A stretch of 64,000 nt of DNA from Bacillus massiliglaciei. GTDB lineage: Bacteria; Bacillota; Bacilli; Bacillales; DSM-1321. A program made the position numbers and the translations under genes. Positions 1-9,778 of the stretch are shown here, in pieces (position 1 is the stretch's first letter; each line of letters begins with the position of its first letter). A model generated the notes under the pieces. That model worked only from the letters and a program-made list of their open reading frames with translations, searched no databases and was not told the DNA's origin. The DNA is taken from NCBI RefSeq assembly GCF_900098925.1, contig NZ_LT622358.1:365304-429303 (forward strand), given 5' to 3'.

Positions 1-1
1 C

Positions 2-1069
2 TTTTGCATTCAGCTTTCCGCAAGTCGTGTAAGGTTTGTGAGAGCTTATCTTCATGAAAAACAGGAAGCTTTCCTTGATGGATTTGTTCATGCGTTTGAA
101 TTTTTTGGAGGAGTTCCAACTGAAGGTCTATTTGATAATTTAAAAACAGCTGTGGTAAAAATCCTTCAAGGTAGAGACCGATTGGAACAGGAATCATTTC
201 TTGCCTTACAAACACATTATCTATTCAAATCTGAGTTCTGCAATGTCAGATCTGGAAATGAAAAAGGACGTGTAGAGGGATTGGTAGGCTATGTAAGAAG
301 AAATGCCTTTGTACCTGAGCCGGAGGTTCAGACACTAGATGAATTGAATGATTATTTACAAGATTGGTGTTTTAACGAGGCAGAACGCAAAACCGTTCCT
401 TATACCAAAGAAACAATCGCTGATATGTGGGCTAAAGAAAAGGAATATCTTCACCCACTTCCTGAACAACGGTTTGAAGCCTGTAAGCTAGTCTCTTGTC
501 AGGTAAACAAGACTTCACTAATCTCAATCGAAACCAATCAGTATTCTGTCCCATGTGGTTATGTCGGCCAAGCTGTATGGGCAAAAATTTTTGTCGACCG
601 AGTGATCGTTGTGGCTCAAAACCAAGTGATCGCAGAACATTTACGTTCAAATGAACGAAATCAAATGATTACTGTATTGGACCATTATCTAGAAGCGTTG
701 ATAAAAAAGCCTCGTGCGATACGTGATGCACATGCTTTCCAAGCTTCTGACATTCCAGCTGTGTTCAGGCGTTTTCATCGGAAGATGAGAGAACAAGAAG
801 GAGCCATTGGAGATCGAAAGTTCATACGACTTCTCCTCCTTCATCGTGAAATTGGAATGGAAAAGTTAACACAGGCCTTGAGTGAGGCTGAGGAAGCACA
901 AGTTTTTCGTTATGAAGTTGTGCATGAAATCATCCAAAGGCTAACGAATAACCATTTGAAGTCTCACGAGCTCTCTAAAGAGAAGACACCTACAAATCTG
1001 CTAGACTATAAAGTTAAAAAGTCAAATGTAGCTCAATATGAACAACTAACTGGAGGTCAGACAAAATGA
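2..1069 (+). CDS. istA: IS21 transposase IstA, 5' end outside window
   Basis: DDE transposase of the IS21 family. The frame is open from base 2, so the gene begins outside the window; the complete copy at 35588-37111 has about 507 residues and this piece is the last two thirds. It carries the second part of the catalytic core (GVPTEGLFDNLKTAV, then NEKGRVEGLVGYVRRN with the catalytic Glu) and the C-terminal domain. The stop overlaps the istB start (ATGA), so the two are translationally coupled. Translation is the same as the other copy as far as compared. Confidence 0.95.
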   Translation, partial: FCIQLSASRVRFVRAYLHEKQEAFLDGFVHAFEFFGGVPTEGLFDNLKTAVVKILQGRDRLEQESFLALQTHYLFKSEFCNVRSGNEKGRVEGLVGYVRRNAFVPEPEVQTLDELNDYLQDWCFNEAERKTVPYTKETIADMWAKEKEYLHPLPEQRFEACKLVSCQVNKTSLISIETNQYSVPCGYVGQAVWAKIFVDRVIVVAQNQVIAEHLRSNERNQMITVLDHYLEALIKKPRAIRDAHAFQASDIPAVFRRFHRKMREQEGAIGDRKFIRLLLLHREIGMEKLTQALSEAEEAQVFRYEVVHEIIQRLTNNHLKSHELSKEKTPTNLLDYKVKKSNVAQYEQLTGGQTK

Positions 1070-1824
1070 ATGCAGAAATCATGCTAGATCATATTGTAAA
1101 GCAACTTAGAATGCCGACAATCGGAAGACAGTATCGCTCTCTCGCTAGAGAAGCGGAGGAAAGAAACCTAAGTTATGAAGAATACCTATTGGCATTACTA
1201 GAAACAGAATTAGAAACAAGAGAAGAAAATCAGAGACAGAGGAGACTTAAGCAAGCTGCGTTCCCTGTCCAGAAAACATTAGATACCTATGATTTCAGCT
1301 TAATGCCAAGCTTGAATCGAAACCGCTTTATCACCATGGCTAAGGGTGAATTCGTAGACAAAAAGGAAAATCTAATATTTTTGGGGAATAGTGGTACTGG
1401 TAAAACTCACTTGGCAATCGCTCTTGGGGTAGAAATGATTCAAAATGGTTATAAAACTAAGTTTATTACAGCATCGGCGTTAGTAGAAGAATTACTTATG
1501 GCCAACGAGGAGCATAAGCTTGGGGCATTTGAGAAGAAGTGGCTCAAATTTGATTTGATCATTGTTGATGAGTTAGGGTATGTCCCCTTCTCCAAAATTG
1601 GAGCAGAGTTATTGTTCCAATTCTTTTCAAGTCGTTATGAACGCGCGAGCGTTATTGTTACAACTAATCTAGAATTCTCGGAATGGACAAACATATTTGG
1701 CGACGATAAAATGACCGCTGCATTACTTGATCGCCTTACGCACCGATCGCACATCCACCTACTTAACGGAGAATCCTATAGATTCCGTCAAAGTATGCAA
1801 CATCGGGAAGTTGTCGAAGGGTAA
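1066..1824 (+). CDS. istB: IS21 helper ATPase IstB
   Basis: AAA+ ATPase that assists IstA in target selection and strand transfer. 252 residues, the normal family length. The Walker A motif is GNSGTGKTHLA (about residue 107), Walker B is LIIVDELGY (about 167) and a sensor-like TTNLEFSEW follows. It starts at the ATG overlapping the istA stop. A second copy with the same translation is at 34833-35591. Confidence 0.96.
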   Translation: MNAEIMLDHIVKQLRMPTIGRQYRSLAREAEERNLSYEEYLLALLETELETREENQRQRRLKQAAFPVQKTLDTYDFSLMPSLNRNRFITMAKGEFVDKKENLIFLGNSGTGKTHLAIALGVEMIQNGYKTKFITASALVEELLMANEEHKLGAFEKKWLKFDLIIVDELGYVPFSKIGAELLFQFFSSRYERASVIVTTNLEFSEWTNIFGDDKMTAALLDRLTHRSHIHLLNGESYRFRQSMQHREVVEG

Positions 1825-1974
1825 CAACGGCGGGCGAGGTGTTTGGGTGTCTTGCCCCTCTCCGGGGCAAGGCACCCAAACACCCAACTACTCCCAAATA
1901 TGGGAGTTAACAGACACTAAGTGGCTCACTTTTAAAGTGATCGCTCTGGCTCAATATAATATTGACAAAAACAG

Positions 1975-3216
1975 CTCCCAAGAATAAAATTAACCGATTT
2001 ACTCATGGATGTTGCTTATATAACAGGATTTCATGAGCAATTTACTCATGCTTCAAATAGTCGAAAGCCAGATAAAGAAGAAACAATTATTATCATGGCT
2101 GCCCTATTAGGAATGGGAATGAATATTGGATTGAGTAAGATGGCTGAAGCAACACCTGGACTTACATATAAGCAACTAGCCAATGTTTCTCAATGGCGCA
2201 TGTATGAAGACGCAATGAATAAAGCTCAAGCCGTATTAGTAAATTTTCATCACAAATTACAATTGTCTTCCTATTGGGGCGACGGTACAACATCTTCGTC
2301 AGATGGTATGAGAATGCAGCTAGGTGTTTCGTCACTACATGCAGATGCAAACCCTCATTACGGAACAGGAAAAGGCACCACCATCTATCGGTTTACGAGT
2401 GATCAATTTTCTTCTTATTACACAAAGATCATTCATACTAATTCAAGGGATGCCATTCATGTTTTGGACGGTTTATTGCATCATGAGACTGATCTAAACA
2501 TAGAGGAACATTATACAGACACAGCCGGTTACACAGACCAAATTTTCGGATTGACCCATTTATTAGGATTTAAATTTGCACCAAGGATAAGAGATCTATC
2601 GGACTCAAAATTATTTACAATAGATAAAGCAGGTGAGTATCCAAAACTAGAAGCTATTTTACGTGGGCAAATAAACACAAAAGTCATTAAAGAAAATTAT
2701 GAGGATGTTTTACGGTTAGCTCATTCAATAAGAGAAGGGACAGTCTCAGCATCCTTGATTATGGGGAAATTAGGATCTTATTCAAGACAAAACAGCTTAG
2801 CTACAGCCCTACGTGAGATGGGACGTATAGAAAAAACAATCTTTATTCTTAATTACATTTCGGATGAATCTTTAAGAAGAAAAATACAAAAAGGATTGAA
2901 TAAAGGAGAAGCCATGAATGGACTGGCAAGAGCTATTTTCTTCGGAAAGCAAGGAGAGCTTAGGGAACGAACCATACAGCATCAATTGCAAAGGGCCAGT
3001 GCCTTAAACATAATCATCAATGCCATAAGTATCTGGAATACTCTACATCTAACAAAAGCGGTTGAATATCAAAAACGGACAGGTAGTTTTAATGAAAACT
3101 TATTGCATCATATGTCACCTTTAGGCTGGGAACATATCAATTTACTAGGAGAATACCATTTTAATTCAGAGAAAGTGGTCTCATTAGATTCTCTAAGACC
3201 ACTGAAACTTACTTAG
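1975..3216 (+). pseudogene. tnpA: Tn3-family transposase TnpA, C-terminal fragment
   Basis: About 413 residues of the C-terminal half of a Tn3-type transposase (full length is usually near 980). The frame is open from the IS21 boundary (LPRIKLTDLLMDVAYITGF...), so the IS removed or displaced the front. All three acidic residues of the catalytic core lie in recognisable contexts: YWGDGTTSSSDG, HYTDTAGYTDQ and ALREMGRIEKT. The usual C-terminal block (MSPLGWEHINLLGEYHF) is intact. A 38-bp Tn3 inverted repeat follows at 3253-3290, so this is the right end of a Tn3 transposon. Confidence 0.93.
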
Positions 3217-3252
3217 CGTTGTTAAAATTGGGGGAATTGTCTTGGAAACGGG

Positions 3253-3290
3253 CTTATCGTTGTAAATCCGCATTTTCCTGACGGTACCCC
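3253..3290 (+). repeat. Tn3-family terminal inverted repeat (right end)
   Basis: A 38-bp end ending in TCCTGACGGTACCCC, typical of Tn3-family termini. It lies 36 bp after the tnpA fragment and closes that transposon on the right. Closely related ends occur at 45035-45070 and at both ends of 55930-56169. Confidence 0.85.
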
Positions 3291-3508
3291 TAGTAAGATA
3301 AATGGATATTGTAAAGGAATACACTTAAAAACATTTTGTTCAATAACAAAGGGATAAGCTTAAATTCGCTTACTGTGACTGCTAAACTAGAGTAGACAGT
3401 TTTTGCTAGATAAAATGAAACACTTTTCCCAAAAATATTAATAAAATCATACTCCTTCCATTGTAAAATGTTTATATCAGTAAACGATTCAATGGAGGGC
3501 AGGAAAAG

Positions 3509-5080
3509 GTGGATAAGTGGGAAATGTACATGGAAATACATCAATTAATCAAAAAGGGTTTTAGTAAGACACAGGTTGCAAAAAAGTTAGGAATATCCAG
3601 ATCTACAGTTTATCGTAATTTAAAAAGGTCACCTTCTGATATGGCTGAATGGGTGGAATCAATCCAGACAAGAAGCAAAAAGTTAGATCCTTATAAAAAG
3701 ATAATCCTTTCCTGGTTGAGGGAACATCCGGATATGTCCGCTGCTCAAGTGGAGGATTGGTTAAAAGAAAAGTACGAGGATTTAGAAGTGGGAGAAAGTA
3801 CCGTTCGGTCCTATGTAAGAGAATTACGAAAGCAATATCATATTAATAAGGAATCTTCACCACGAATATATGAAGCAATACCTGATACTCCTATGGGTGA
3901 GCAAATCCAAGTAGATTTTGGTCATACGAAACAAAAGGCAGTTGATAACACAGAAGTGAAATTAAACTTTATAGCTTTTGTATTATCTAATTCTAGATAT
4001 AAATATAAGGAATGGCTTGATAGGCCTTTTACTACGCAGGATGTAATAAAAGCACATGAAAATGCGTTTAATTGGTTCGGGGGAATTCCAAGTGAATTGG
4101 TATATGACCAAGATAGTTTGATAGTTGTTAGTGAGAATCATGGAGATTTAATTCTAACGCAAGAGTTCCAGCAGTATAAAGAATCTAGGAATCTTACTCT
4201 TCACGTTTGCCGTAAGGCGGATCCAGAGAGTAAAGGAAAAATAGAAAATGTAGTTGGTTTTATTAAACATAATTTCGCCAAACATCGAGTCTTTCATAAC
4301 ATTGATTCTTGGAATGAACAAGGTTGGGAATGGCTCAATAGAACTGGGAATTATAAAATTCATAATACAACAAAAAAGAGACCAGTCGACGTGTTTTCCC
4401 TGGAAAGACAACACTTACGACCAGTCATCAAAAATCTAGATATAAAATATAACTATGAAAATAGTATATCAAGAAGTGTCCATAAGGACAATACTATTCG
4501 CTATTTATCTAATCGCTATTCCCTTCCATTGGGGACGTTTGGTAAATATGAAACGGTTTGTATTAAGGAAACCGAAGAAAAAGAATTGATCATTTATAAC
4601 CACCAGACAGGTGAGATTATCGCTAAGCATAATATTCCTGACGGAAGAGGAATATTGGTGAAGGATAGGAAACATAGTCGTGATCGATCAAAGGGCATAG
4701 CAGCATTTATGGATACAGTTGCACAACAGTTTAAGGATAAGGAACTGGCTTTTGAATATCTACAAATTATAAAAGAGAAGTACCCTCGGTACACTAGAGA
4801 CCAATTACAAATGATCTTGAAAGAGACAAAAGCAAACGACCCGGAGATTTTATCATCAGCATTAAAGGAATGTAGGAAAAGAAATCTTTATAGTGCAACA
4901 GACTTTAGCGATGTCGTTTCGTACTTAAAACGCTATCGACAAACTAGTGATACACTCATAATCGATAACGCTGAGAGTGTACCATCTATAAGTCATATTT
5001 CTAATTGGATATTGGAGACAGAAGCCCAAAAAAGAGAAGTTGATACATATACGGCTATTTTGGAAGGTGAATCTAAATGA
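3509..5080 (+). CDS. istA: IS21 transposase IstA (subtype 2)
   Basis: 523-residue DDE transposase. An N-terminal HTH (FSKTQVAKKLGISRSTVYRNL, about residues 19-39) is followed by the integrase core with IQVDFGHTKQK (first Asp), LVYDQDSLIVV (second Asp) and ESKGKIENVVGFIKHNF (Glu). The GTG start has GGAGGG 9 nt upstream. The 3' end overlaps istB by ATGA. It is clearly different from the subtype 1 and subtype 4 IstA proteins and resembles subtype 3 at 45495. Confidence 0.93.
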   Translation: MDKWEMYMEIHQLIKKGFSKTQVAKKLGISRSTVYRNLKRSPSDMAEWVESIQTRSKKLDPYKKIILSWLREHPDMSAAQVEDWLKEKYEDLEVGESTVRSYVRELRKQYHINKESSPRIYEAIPDTPMGEQIQVDFGHTKQKAVDNTEVKLNFIAFVLSNSRYKYKEWLDRPFTTQDVIKAHENAFNWFGGIPSELVYDQDSLIVVSENHGDLILTQEFQQYKESRNLTLHVCRKADPESKGKIENVVGFIKHNFAKHRVFHNIDSWNEQGWEWLNRTGNYKIHNTTKKRPVDVFSLERQHLRPVIKNLDIKYNYENSISRSVHKDNTIRYLSNRYSLPLGTFGKYETVCIKETEEKELIIYNHQTGEIIAKHNIPDGRGILVKDRKHSRDRSKGIAAFMDTVAQQFKDKELAFEYLQIIKEKYPRYTRDQLQMILKETKANDPEILSSALKECRKRNLYSATDFSDVVSYLKRYRQTSDTLIIDNAESVPSISHISNWILETEAQKREVDTYTAILEGESK

Positions 5081-5841
5081 GCCAACTAAGTCAGTTACAG
5101 GAATTAATGAAATCTTTAAGACTTACAGAGACAGCAAATCATCTTCCTACATTAATAAGAGAAGCTGAGATAAAGGATTCCACCTTTACTCAGTTCCTCC
5201 TGGATGTAGCTAAGTATGAACAAACTCGAAGAGAAGAAAAGCAACTGGAGAGAAGGTATAAATGGGCTACCTTCCCTTTTCATAAAACATTAGAGGAGTT
5301 TAATTTAAAAGAACAAAAATCCTTAAGTAATAAACATTTAAATAGATTAAAAGATCTAACGTGGATTGAACAGTTATACAATATAATTTTATTGGGCCCA
5401 CCAGGAAGTGGTAAAACTCATATCTCTATAGGATTGGGCATTGAAGCTTTAAATCAAGGATATAAGGTCATCTTTACGACCATGGGTGAACTTATTCATG
5501 TCCTAAAAACAGAAGAGATTACTCGTAAATCACAAACAAGAATGAAAAGAATACGAGATGCAGATTTAGTAATTATTGATGACTTAATGTTCATGGCAAT
5601 GGATAAGCAAGAGGCAAATATGTTTTTCCATTTAATTAATGACCTATATAATCAATCCTCTATTATTTTGACATCGAACAAAGGCCCAAAAGAATGGGGT
5701 GAATTATTAGGAGATCAAGCAATAACAACCGCTATCTTAGATAGAATTTTACATCGTGTTGAAATCATTCATTTAAATGAAGATAGCTATCGAATGAAAC
5801 ATAGATCAACCATATTTGGGCAAGAAAGTGTTTCAAATTAA
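5077..5841 (+). CDS. istB: IS21 helper ATPase IstB (subtype 2)
   Basis: 254-residue AAA+ ATPase partner of the preceding IstA. The Walker A motif is LGPPGSGKTHISIG (about residue 107), Walker B is LVIIDDLMFMAMD and the sensor-type motif is ILTSNKGPKEWGELLGDQ. It starts in the ATGA overlap with istA. The right IS terminus follows 36 bp after the stop. Confidence 0.95.
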   Translation: MSQLSQLQELMKSLRLTETANHLPTLIREAEIKDSTFTQFLLDVAKYEQTRREEKQLERRYKWATFPFHKTLEEFNLKEQKSLSNKHLNRLKDLTWIEQLYNIILLGPPGSGKTHISIGLGIEALNQGYKVIFTTMGELIHVLKTEEITRKSQTRMKRIRDADLVIIDDLMFMAMDKQEANMFFHLINDLYNQSSIILTSNKGPKEWGELLGDQAITTAILDRILHRVEIIHLNEDSYRMKHRSTIFGQESVSN

Positions 5842-5878
5842 CAAGCAGAAATTGTGTCTTTTTGCTTGACGGTCACAC

Positions 5879-6343
5879 TTACCCCTTTTTAAACTCATTT
5901 GCACTTTGTAGAAGACCTAAATCAACTAAGTCAGTACCATTTTTATTAATCTTATTTGTTATGTTCCAATTCTGCTTTTCATCATCAAAAGACAGTGAAT
6001 ATAAATTATTTATCCCACTTAGTTTTTTCTCTAATACATATCCGTTTTTATTTTCTTTATTAAGGTAAAATACTGGAGACCAATCGCCTCCAATTTGTGA
6101 TTTAGCGATTTTCAATAAAATATTTGATAAGGATTTTTGTTCAGCAGTTAAATTATCTTTATCAGGTGTGAATTCCATATTTGAAATGTAATTATAGCCG
6201 TCTACTTGAATTTTATGTGATTTTATAAAATCATTTGTGATAGTTTGTATTACTGCTTCTTCTGTTAATTTAGCATTTACATTAGATGTGTAAGCTGTAA
6301 AGGATAATATTATTGTAAACAGTAGAAATGATATTCTTCTCAT
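5879..6343 (-). CDS. secreted protein of unknown function
   Basis: 154 residues. The N-terminus (MRRISFLLFTIILSFTAYTSNVNA) is a typical Sec signal peptide with a likely cut after NVNA, giving an exported protein of about 130 residues. No lipobox and no family recognised. The middle is charged and Asn/Lys rich; the C-terminus contains a DLGLLQSANEF segment. A strong GGAGG lies upstream. The stop codon lies within the 5-bp target duplication of the neighbouring IS21 element, so the insertion left the coding sequence whole. It may be related in role to the next small secreted gene on the same strand. Confidence 0.7.
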   Translation of the reverse strand: MRRISFLLFTIILSFTAYTSNVNAKLTEEAVIQTITNDFIKSHKIQVDGYNYISNMEFTPDKDNLTAEQKSLSNILLKIAKSQIGGDWSPVFYLNKENKNGYVLEKKLSGINNLYSLSFDDEKQNWNITNKINKNGTDLVDLGLLQSANEFKKG

Positions 6344-6501
6344 ATTGTTGTTCCTCCATTGATTAGTCGCTTATATTATTCCTTTATTTCCCACAACTAT
6401 TCCCACTTTTTAACTAGCGGGGTGGCTTATGTTGAACAAGAGGGTTGCTACAAGGCAATCCTTTTTCTTGATTCGACTAACGATGCAGGGTAATTCATTG
6501 T

Positions 6502-6530
6502 AAAACCACCAATATACTATTAGTGGTTTT
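6502..6530 (-). terminator. hairpin terminator after the secreted-protein gene
   Basis: AAAACCAC paired with GTGGTTTT across a 13-nt loop, just downstream of the minus-strand gene ending at 6554. The T-run on both sides would allow it to act in both directions. Confidence 0.55.
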
Positions 6531-6553
6531 AGAAGACTTATTTATAAGGATCA

Positions 6554-6973
6554 TTAATAATGATGATAAGAGTCTCCACCTTCAAGTTGCCGTTTGGTTT
6601 CTGCATCAATAACTGTATGTTTCCAAAACTCTTCATCCTTGGTCTGTACAAAAGAAGCGAAGAAATATACTTGTCGTTCTGGATGTATAGCAGGAGAAAG
6701 TTCTTGTTTTGATTGACACATATATCTTCCTGTTTTCTTTTCAAAAGTCATAACTGCATCTGGGGTTTCTTTATAAGTTATTTTTCGTCTTATACTATAA
6801 GTAGCATCATCATATTCTTTATATACATCTTTTTTCAATTGTTGATAAAATTCATCTTCACTAACAAAAGACTTATCTTTGTTATCTGGATAATCAAACT
6901 GTTGAGCTGACGTTGGAATTGCTGATACAAACAATACAATAAAAGTAATAATTATAGTGAGAAGTCTCTTCAC
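6554..6973 (-). CDS. small secreted protein of unknown function
   Basis: 139 residues from a GTG start chosen because GGAGG lies 7 nt upstream; a longer TTG-start version overlaps that ribosome site. The signal peptide MKRLLTIIITFIVLFVSAIPTSAQQ has a probable AxA-type cut after TSA. The mature part is charged, with a repeated Glu/Asp/Tyr character and one Cys (GRYMCQSKQ). No family recognised. It is transcribed in the same direction as the secreted gene at 5879-6343, with a hairpin between them, so probably a separate transcript. Confidence 0.65.
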   Translation of the reverse strand: MKRLLTIIITFIVLFVSAIPTSAQQFDYPDNKDKSFVSEDEFYQQLKKDVYKEYDDATYSIRRKITYKETPDAVMTFEKKTGRYMCQSKQELSPAIHPERQVYFFASFVQTKDEEFWKHTVIDAETKRQLEGGDSYHHY

Positions 6974-7282
6974 CGTATTCGCCTCCAATCCTTTGGTATT
7001 TTCCCCTTTATTTAATTAACAATTCATAGGGTTAATTTTTTAAATCAAATAGTGCTTAATTCAAAAAGACAAGATTGTGAAATGCTTAAAGTGAAAAGTG
7101 CTTTTCTTTAATAACGATCGGGCGCGATTGTGAAAGAAAATCGATGAACAAAATTTTAAAGACAGTAGATCTATCCCTCAATCAAATATTACGAAATCCC
7201 ACCTGAATCTTTTACATCTTAGGGGGGGTTTTTCATAATAAACCTTTTCGGGGGGATATGCAAAAATACCCAAATTGAACTA
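6974..7282. other. intergenic region without a recognised gene
   Basis: AT-rich spacer between two minus-strand genes. The last 90 bases hold G-runs (7221-7227 and 7250-7255) but no convincing hairpin or ORF. It should contain the promoter of the secreted-protein gene; I could not place it with confidence. Confidence 0.4.
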
Positions 7283-8698
7283 TTATTTTTTTAGTATTAC
7301 CTTATTTATTGCTTGACATAGTCTAGTTATGCCTTCTTCAATTTCGTCATTGTTTAAATGTCCATAACCCAAAATAATTTGATTAGGATATGTTCCTTTT
7401 TCAATTGTATGATCTTCAACTGGATAAATTTTAACTCCAAATTGTTCAATTTCTTCAAGTAATTCTTTTGAAAAATGTTGTTCCTTAAATTCAACAATGA
7501 GGTGTAAGCCTGTGGAGTCACCCAAAATATTAATCTTATTCGAAAATGTCGTATTTAAACAATGGATAAGCAAATCTCTACGGTTTTTATAAATCTTCTT
7601 CATCTTAGAAATATGCCGATCCAAATGGCCTTCTTTTATAAAACGAGCAAGGACAAGTTGGTCTATAGAAGGCGTATGTAGATCCGAAAACCATTTTAGC
7701 TTCCTGCATTGTTCAATAAGTTGTAAAGGAAGAATCAAATATCCCATTCTAAGGGCAGGCGATAAGATTTTACTAAACGATCCAATATATAACACTCGTT
7801 CCGGTTCTAATCCCTGTAATGAACTAACAGGTGTGCCTTCATATCGAAACTCACTGTCATAATCATCTTCGACTATATAACAATTTGTTTGTCTTGCGTA
7901 ATGAATCAATTGAATCCTTCGCTGAATTGGTAACGTTCCTCCTAAAGGAAACTGGTGGGAAGGAGTAACAAAGACGAATCTTGGGTTTTTATTTAATGGC
8001 AGTAACGATGTCTTCATCCCATTTTCATCAACAGGCACGGGATAAAGCCGAGCGCCTGTTGTTTTAAATATCGTTTGAATATCATTGGTGATTGGATCTT
8101 CCATTATCACCATATCATCCGGAGATAAAAGTAATTTAGAAACAAGTGTCATAGCTTGAGTTGCACCTGAAGTAATCACGATTTGATCTGGATGACAGTC
8201 AACGCCCCTAGTTTTCAGTAAATATTGTGATAAAACCTGTCTTAATTCTGGACGACCCTCAGGAAAATCATATCCAAACGCAGAAGGAAGTGTCTCATTC
8301 CATATGGTATAAGATAACTTTGCCCAGGTTTTACGTGGGAATAAATCCAATGCTGGTATTCCTGAACGAAAGTTAATAATGTCATCGTCTTTTTTGCCTT
8401 TTTCATCCCTAGCAAAAGAGTGCAATGAGGTTGCTTTTTTATGTTGTTCTAAAAAAGCTCCTGCAGCAACGTATGTCCCCGAACCCCTTCGGGAAACTAA
8501 AAACCCCTCGGCTAATAGTTGATCATATGCTTCTAAAATGACATTCCTAGAGACTTTTAAATCAGAAGATAGCTCCCGGGTAGATGGTAGTTTTTCATCC
8601 GGTTTTAGCTGTCCATTTAAAATTCGTTCCCGTATTGTCTGATTAACTTGTTTAATTAAAGGTATATCCAGCGACCGATCAATGGGTATCCAAAGCAT
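7283..8698 (-). CDS. MocR/PdxR-type GntR regulator with aminotransferase domain
   Basis: 471 residues, usual for the MocR subfamily. N-terminal winged HTH of GntR type (about residues 12-75; LPSTRELSSDLKVSRNVILEAYDQL), a linker, then a fold-type I aminotransferase-like domain (about 110-465). It includes the PLP-binding context ILGSFSKIL-like (YIGSFSKILSPALRMGY, Lys of Schiff base) and the EDDYDSEFRYEG block. Such proteins are PLP-sensing transcription factors. It is divergent from proline dehydrogenase, and the 111-bp spacer carries repeated AAGTGG boxes, so it probably controls that gene and itself. Confidence 0.9.
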   Translation of the reverse strand: MLWIPIDRSLDIPLIKQVNQTIRERILNGQLKPDEKLPSTRELSSDLKVSRNVILEAYDQLLAEGFLVSRRGSGTYVAAGAFLEQHKKATSLHSFARDEKGKKDDDIINFRSGIPALDLFPRKTWAKLSYTIWNETLPSAFGYDFPEGRPELRQVLSQYLLKTRGVDCHPDQIVITSGATQAMTLVSKLLLSPDDMVIMEDPITNDIQTIFKTTGARLYPVPVDENGMKTSLLPLNKNPRFVFVTPSHQFPLGGTLPIQRRIQLIHYARQTNCYIVEDDYDSEFRYEGTPVSSLQGLEPERVLYIGSFSKILSPALRMGYLILPLQLIEQCRKLKWFSDLHTPSIDQLVLARFIKEGHLDRHISKMKKIYKNRRDLLIHCLNTTFSNKINILGDSTGLHLIVEFKEQHFSKELLEEIEQFGVKIYPVEDHTIEKGTYPNQIILGYGHLNNDEIEEGITRLCQAINKVILKK

Positions 8699-8720
8699 AT
8701 TTGCATATTCTCCTTAATAA

Positions 8721-8789
8721 AAGTGGAACCATCAAAAAACATAATAAGTGGTACTCATATAAACCATTTTATCATGATAAAGTGGATTC
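8721..8789. promoter_or_regulatory. candidate MocR operator: AAGTGG direct repeats
   Basis: Three same-direction boxes lie between the divergent MocR gene and proline dehydrogenase: AAGTGGAACCAT (8721), AAGTGGTACTCAT (8746) and AAGTGGATTCA (8779). Direct repeats in the shared promoter region are the usual MocR binding arrangement. The match is seen in the sequence; the role is inferred. Confidence 0.5.
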
Positions 8790-8809
8790 AAATAGTGAAA
8801 AGGAGATGT

Positions 8810-9778
8810 ATGATAATAATGAAAACCCATGAATCCCAGGTCGCTCAAGCACTTAAATCGATTGCACGAAATCAACATATTAAATCTTATATTCAACAAT
8901 CCAATGAACTATATCCATTATTATTGAAGGCTGCCAAACGGTTTGTGACAGGAGAAAATAAACAAGAAGGAATCGAGATAGCAAATGAGCTAATTTCAAA
9001 AGGGTATTTTATTTCACTTGAATATATAGGAGAAAATACAGAAGACTTAAAGGATTGTATAAAAGCCAAAGACGAGTTTTTGAATCTTATAAAAGAAATG
9101 GGTTCTATGTCTATGAATCAAACTGTTTCGCTTGATCTCTCACATATTGGATTGTCTGTGAATCCAGACACAGCTTATATTCATTTACAGGAGATAGCTG
9201 AGAAAGCAAATCAATACGGGATAACACTTATGATCAGTATGGAAGAATCATCAAAAACGGATGACATTCTTGATATATATAAAAAGGCGACTGAGCAATA
9301 TCCAAATGTAGGGATAACGCTGCAAGCACATTTATACCGATCCAGCGATGATATTAAGGAACTCATTCATTATCCCGGGAGAATACGAATTGTTAAAGGT
9401 GCTTATCAAGAATCTGCTGAAATTGCTATGGCAAGAACAAAGGAGTTAAATAACCGTTATCTAAAATATGTAGAACAATTAGTAGAAGCGAACCATCCAG
9501 TATCCATTGCCACACATGATGAAATTCTTATTCAGGAAATGGAACAACGCCAGCTTCTTAATCATCCCACTGTAGAAATCGAAATGCTCTATGGAATACG
9601 TCCGGATTTGATAAAAGATTTAAAAAGCAAAGAGCACAACTGTAAAGTATACTTGACTTACGGACAAGAGTGGTATTTATATTTGTGCCATCGAATAGCC
9701 GAATACCCGGAAAATCTATTCCGTGCCGTAACAGATATGATAGATCCATCTTTAACAGGGGAAAGGAGTTCATATTAA
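8810..9778 (+). CDS. proline dehydrogenase
   Basis: 322 residues, close to monofunctional Bacillus ProDH enzymes (FAD-dependent oxidation of proline to pyrroline-5-carboxylate). Family landmarks in order: SLDLSHIGLS, VGITLQAHLYRS, RIVKGAYQES, SIATHDEIL, EMLYGIRPDL, and the C-terminal YLCHRIAEYPENLFRAV helix that contacts substrate. The frame is open further upstream, but AAGGAG sits 4 nt before this ATG; a second ATG at 8819 is also possible. It is divergent from a MocR regulator and followed by a broken aminotransferase, suggesting an amino-acid catabolic cluster. No P5C dehydrogenase gene is present. Confidence 0.9.
   Translation: MIIMKTHESQVAQALKSIARNQHIKSYIQQSNELYPLLLKAAKRFVTGENKQEGIEIANELISKGYFISLEYIGENTEDLKDCIKAKDEFLNLIKEMGSMSMNQTVSLDLSHIGLSVNPDTAYIHLQEIAEKANQYGITLMISMEESSKTDDILDIYKKATEQYPNVGITLQAHLYRSSDDIKELIHYPGRIRIVKGAYQESAEIAMARTKELNNRYLKYVEQLVEANHPVSIATHDEILIQEMEQRQLLNHPTVEIEMLYGIRPDLIKDLKSKEHNCKVYLTYGQEWYLYLCHRIAEYPENLFRAVTDMIDPSLTGERSSY

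Larger units (their letters stand above)
1..1973 (+). mobile_element. IS21-family element, subtype 1, copy 1 (left part outside window)
   Basis: The right part of an IS21-family insertion sequence. It matches the complete copy at 34684-37258 (opposite strand) through istA and istB to its terminus at 1973, where the shared sequence stops after ...GACAAAAACA. The full element is 2575 bp, so about 600 bp lies left of the window. It truncates the Tn3-type transposase that begins at 1975. The left target duplication is not visible. Confidence 0.95.
3374..5877 (+). mobile_element. IS21-family element, subtype 2, complete
   Basis: A complete 2504-bp element. Its ends are TGTGACTGCTAAAC... on the left and the imperfect reverse complement ...GACGGTCACA on the right. 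It is flanked by a 5-bp direct repeat CTTAC (3369-3373 and 5878-5882). The duplication covers the stop codon of the minus-strand gene at 5879-6343, so the insertion preserved that stop. Confidence 0.9.
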
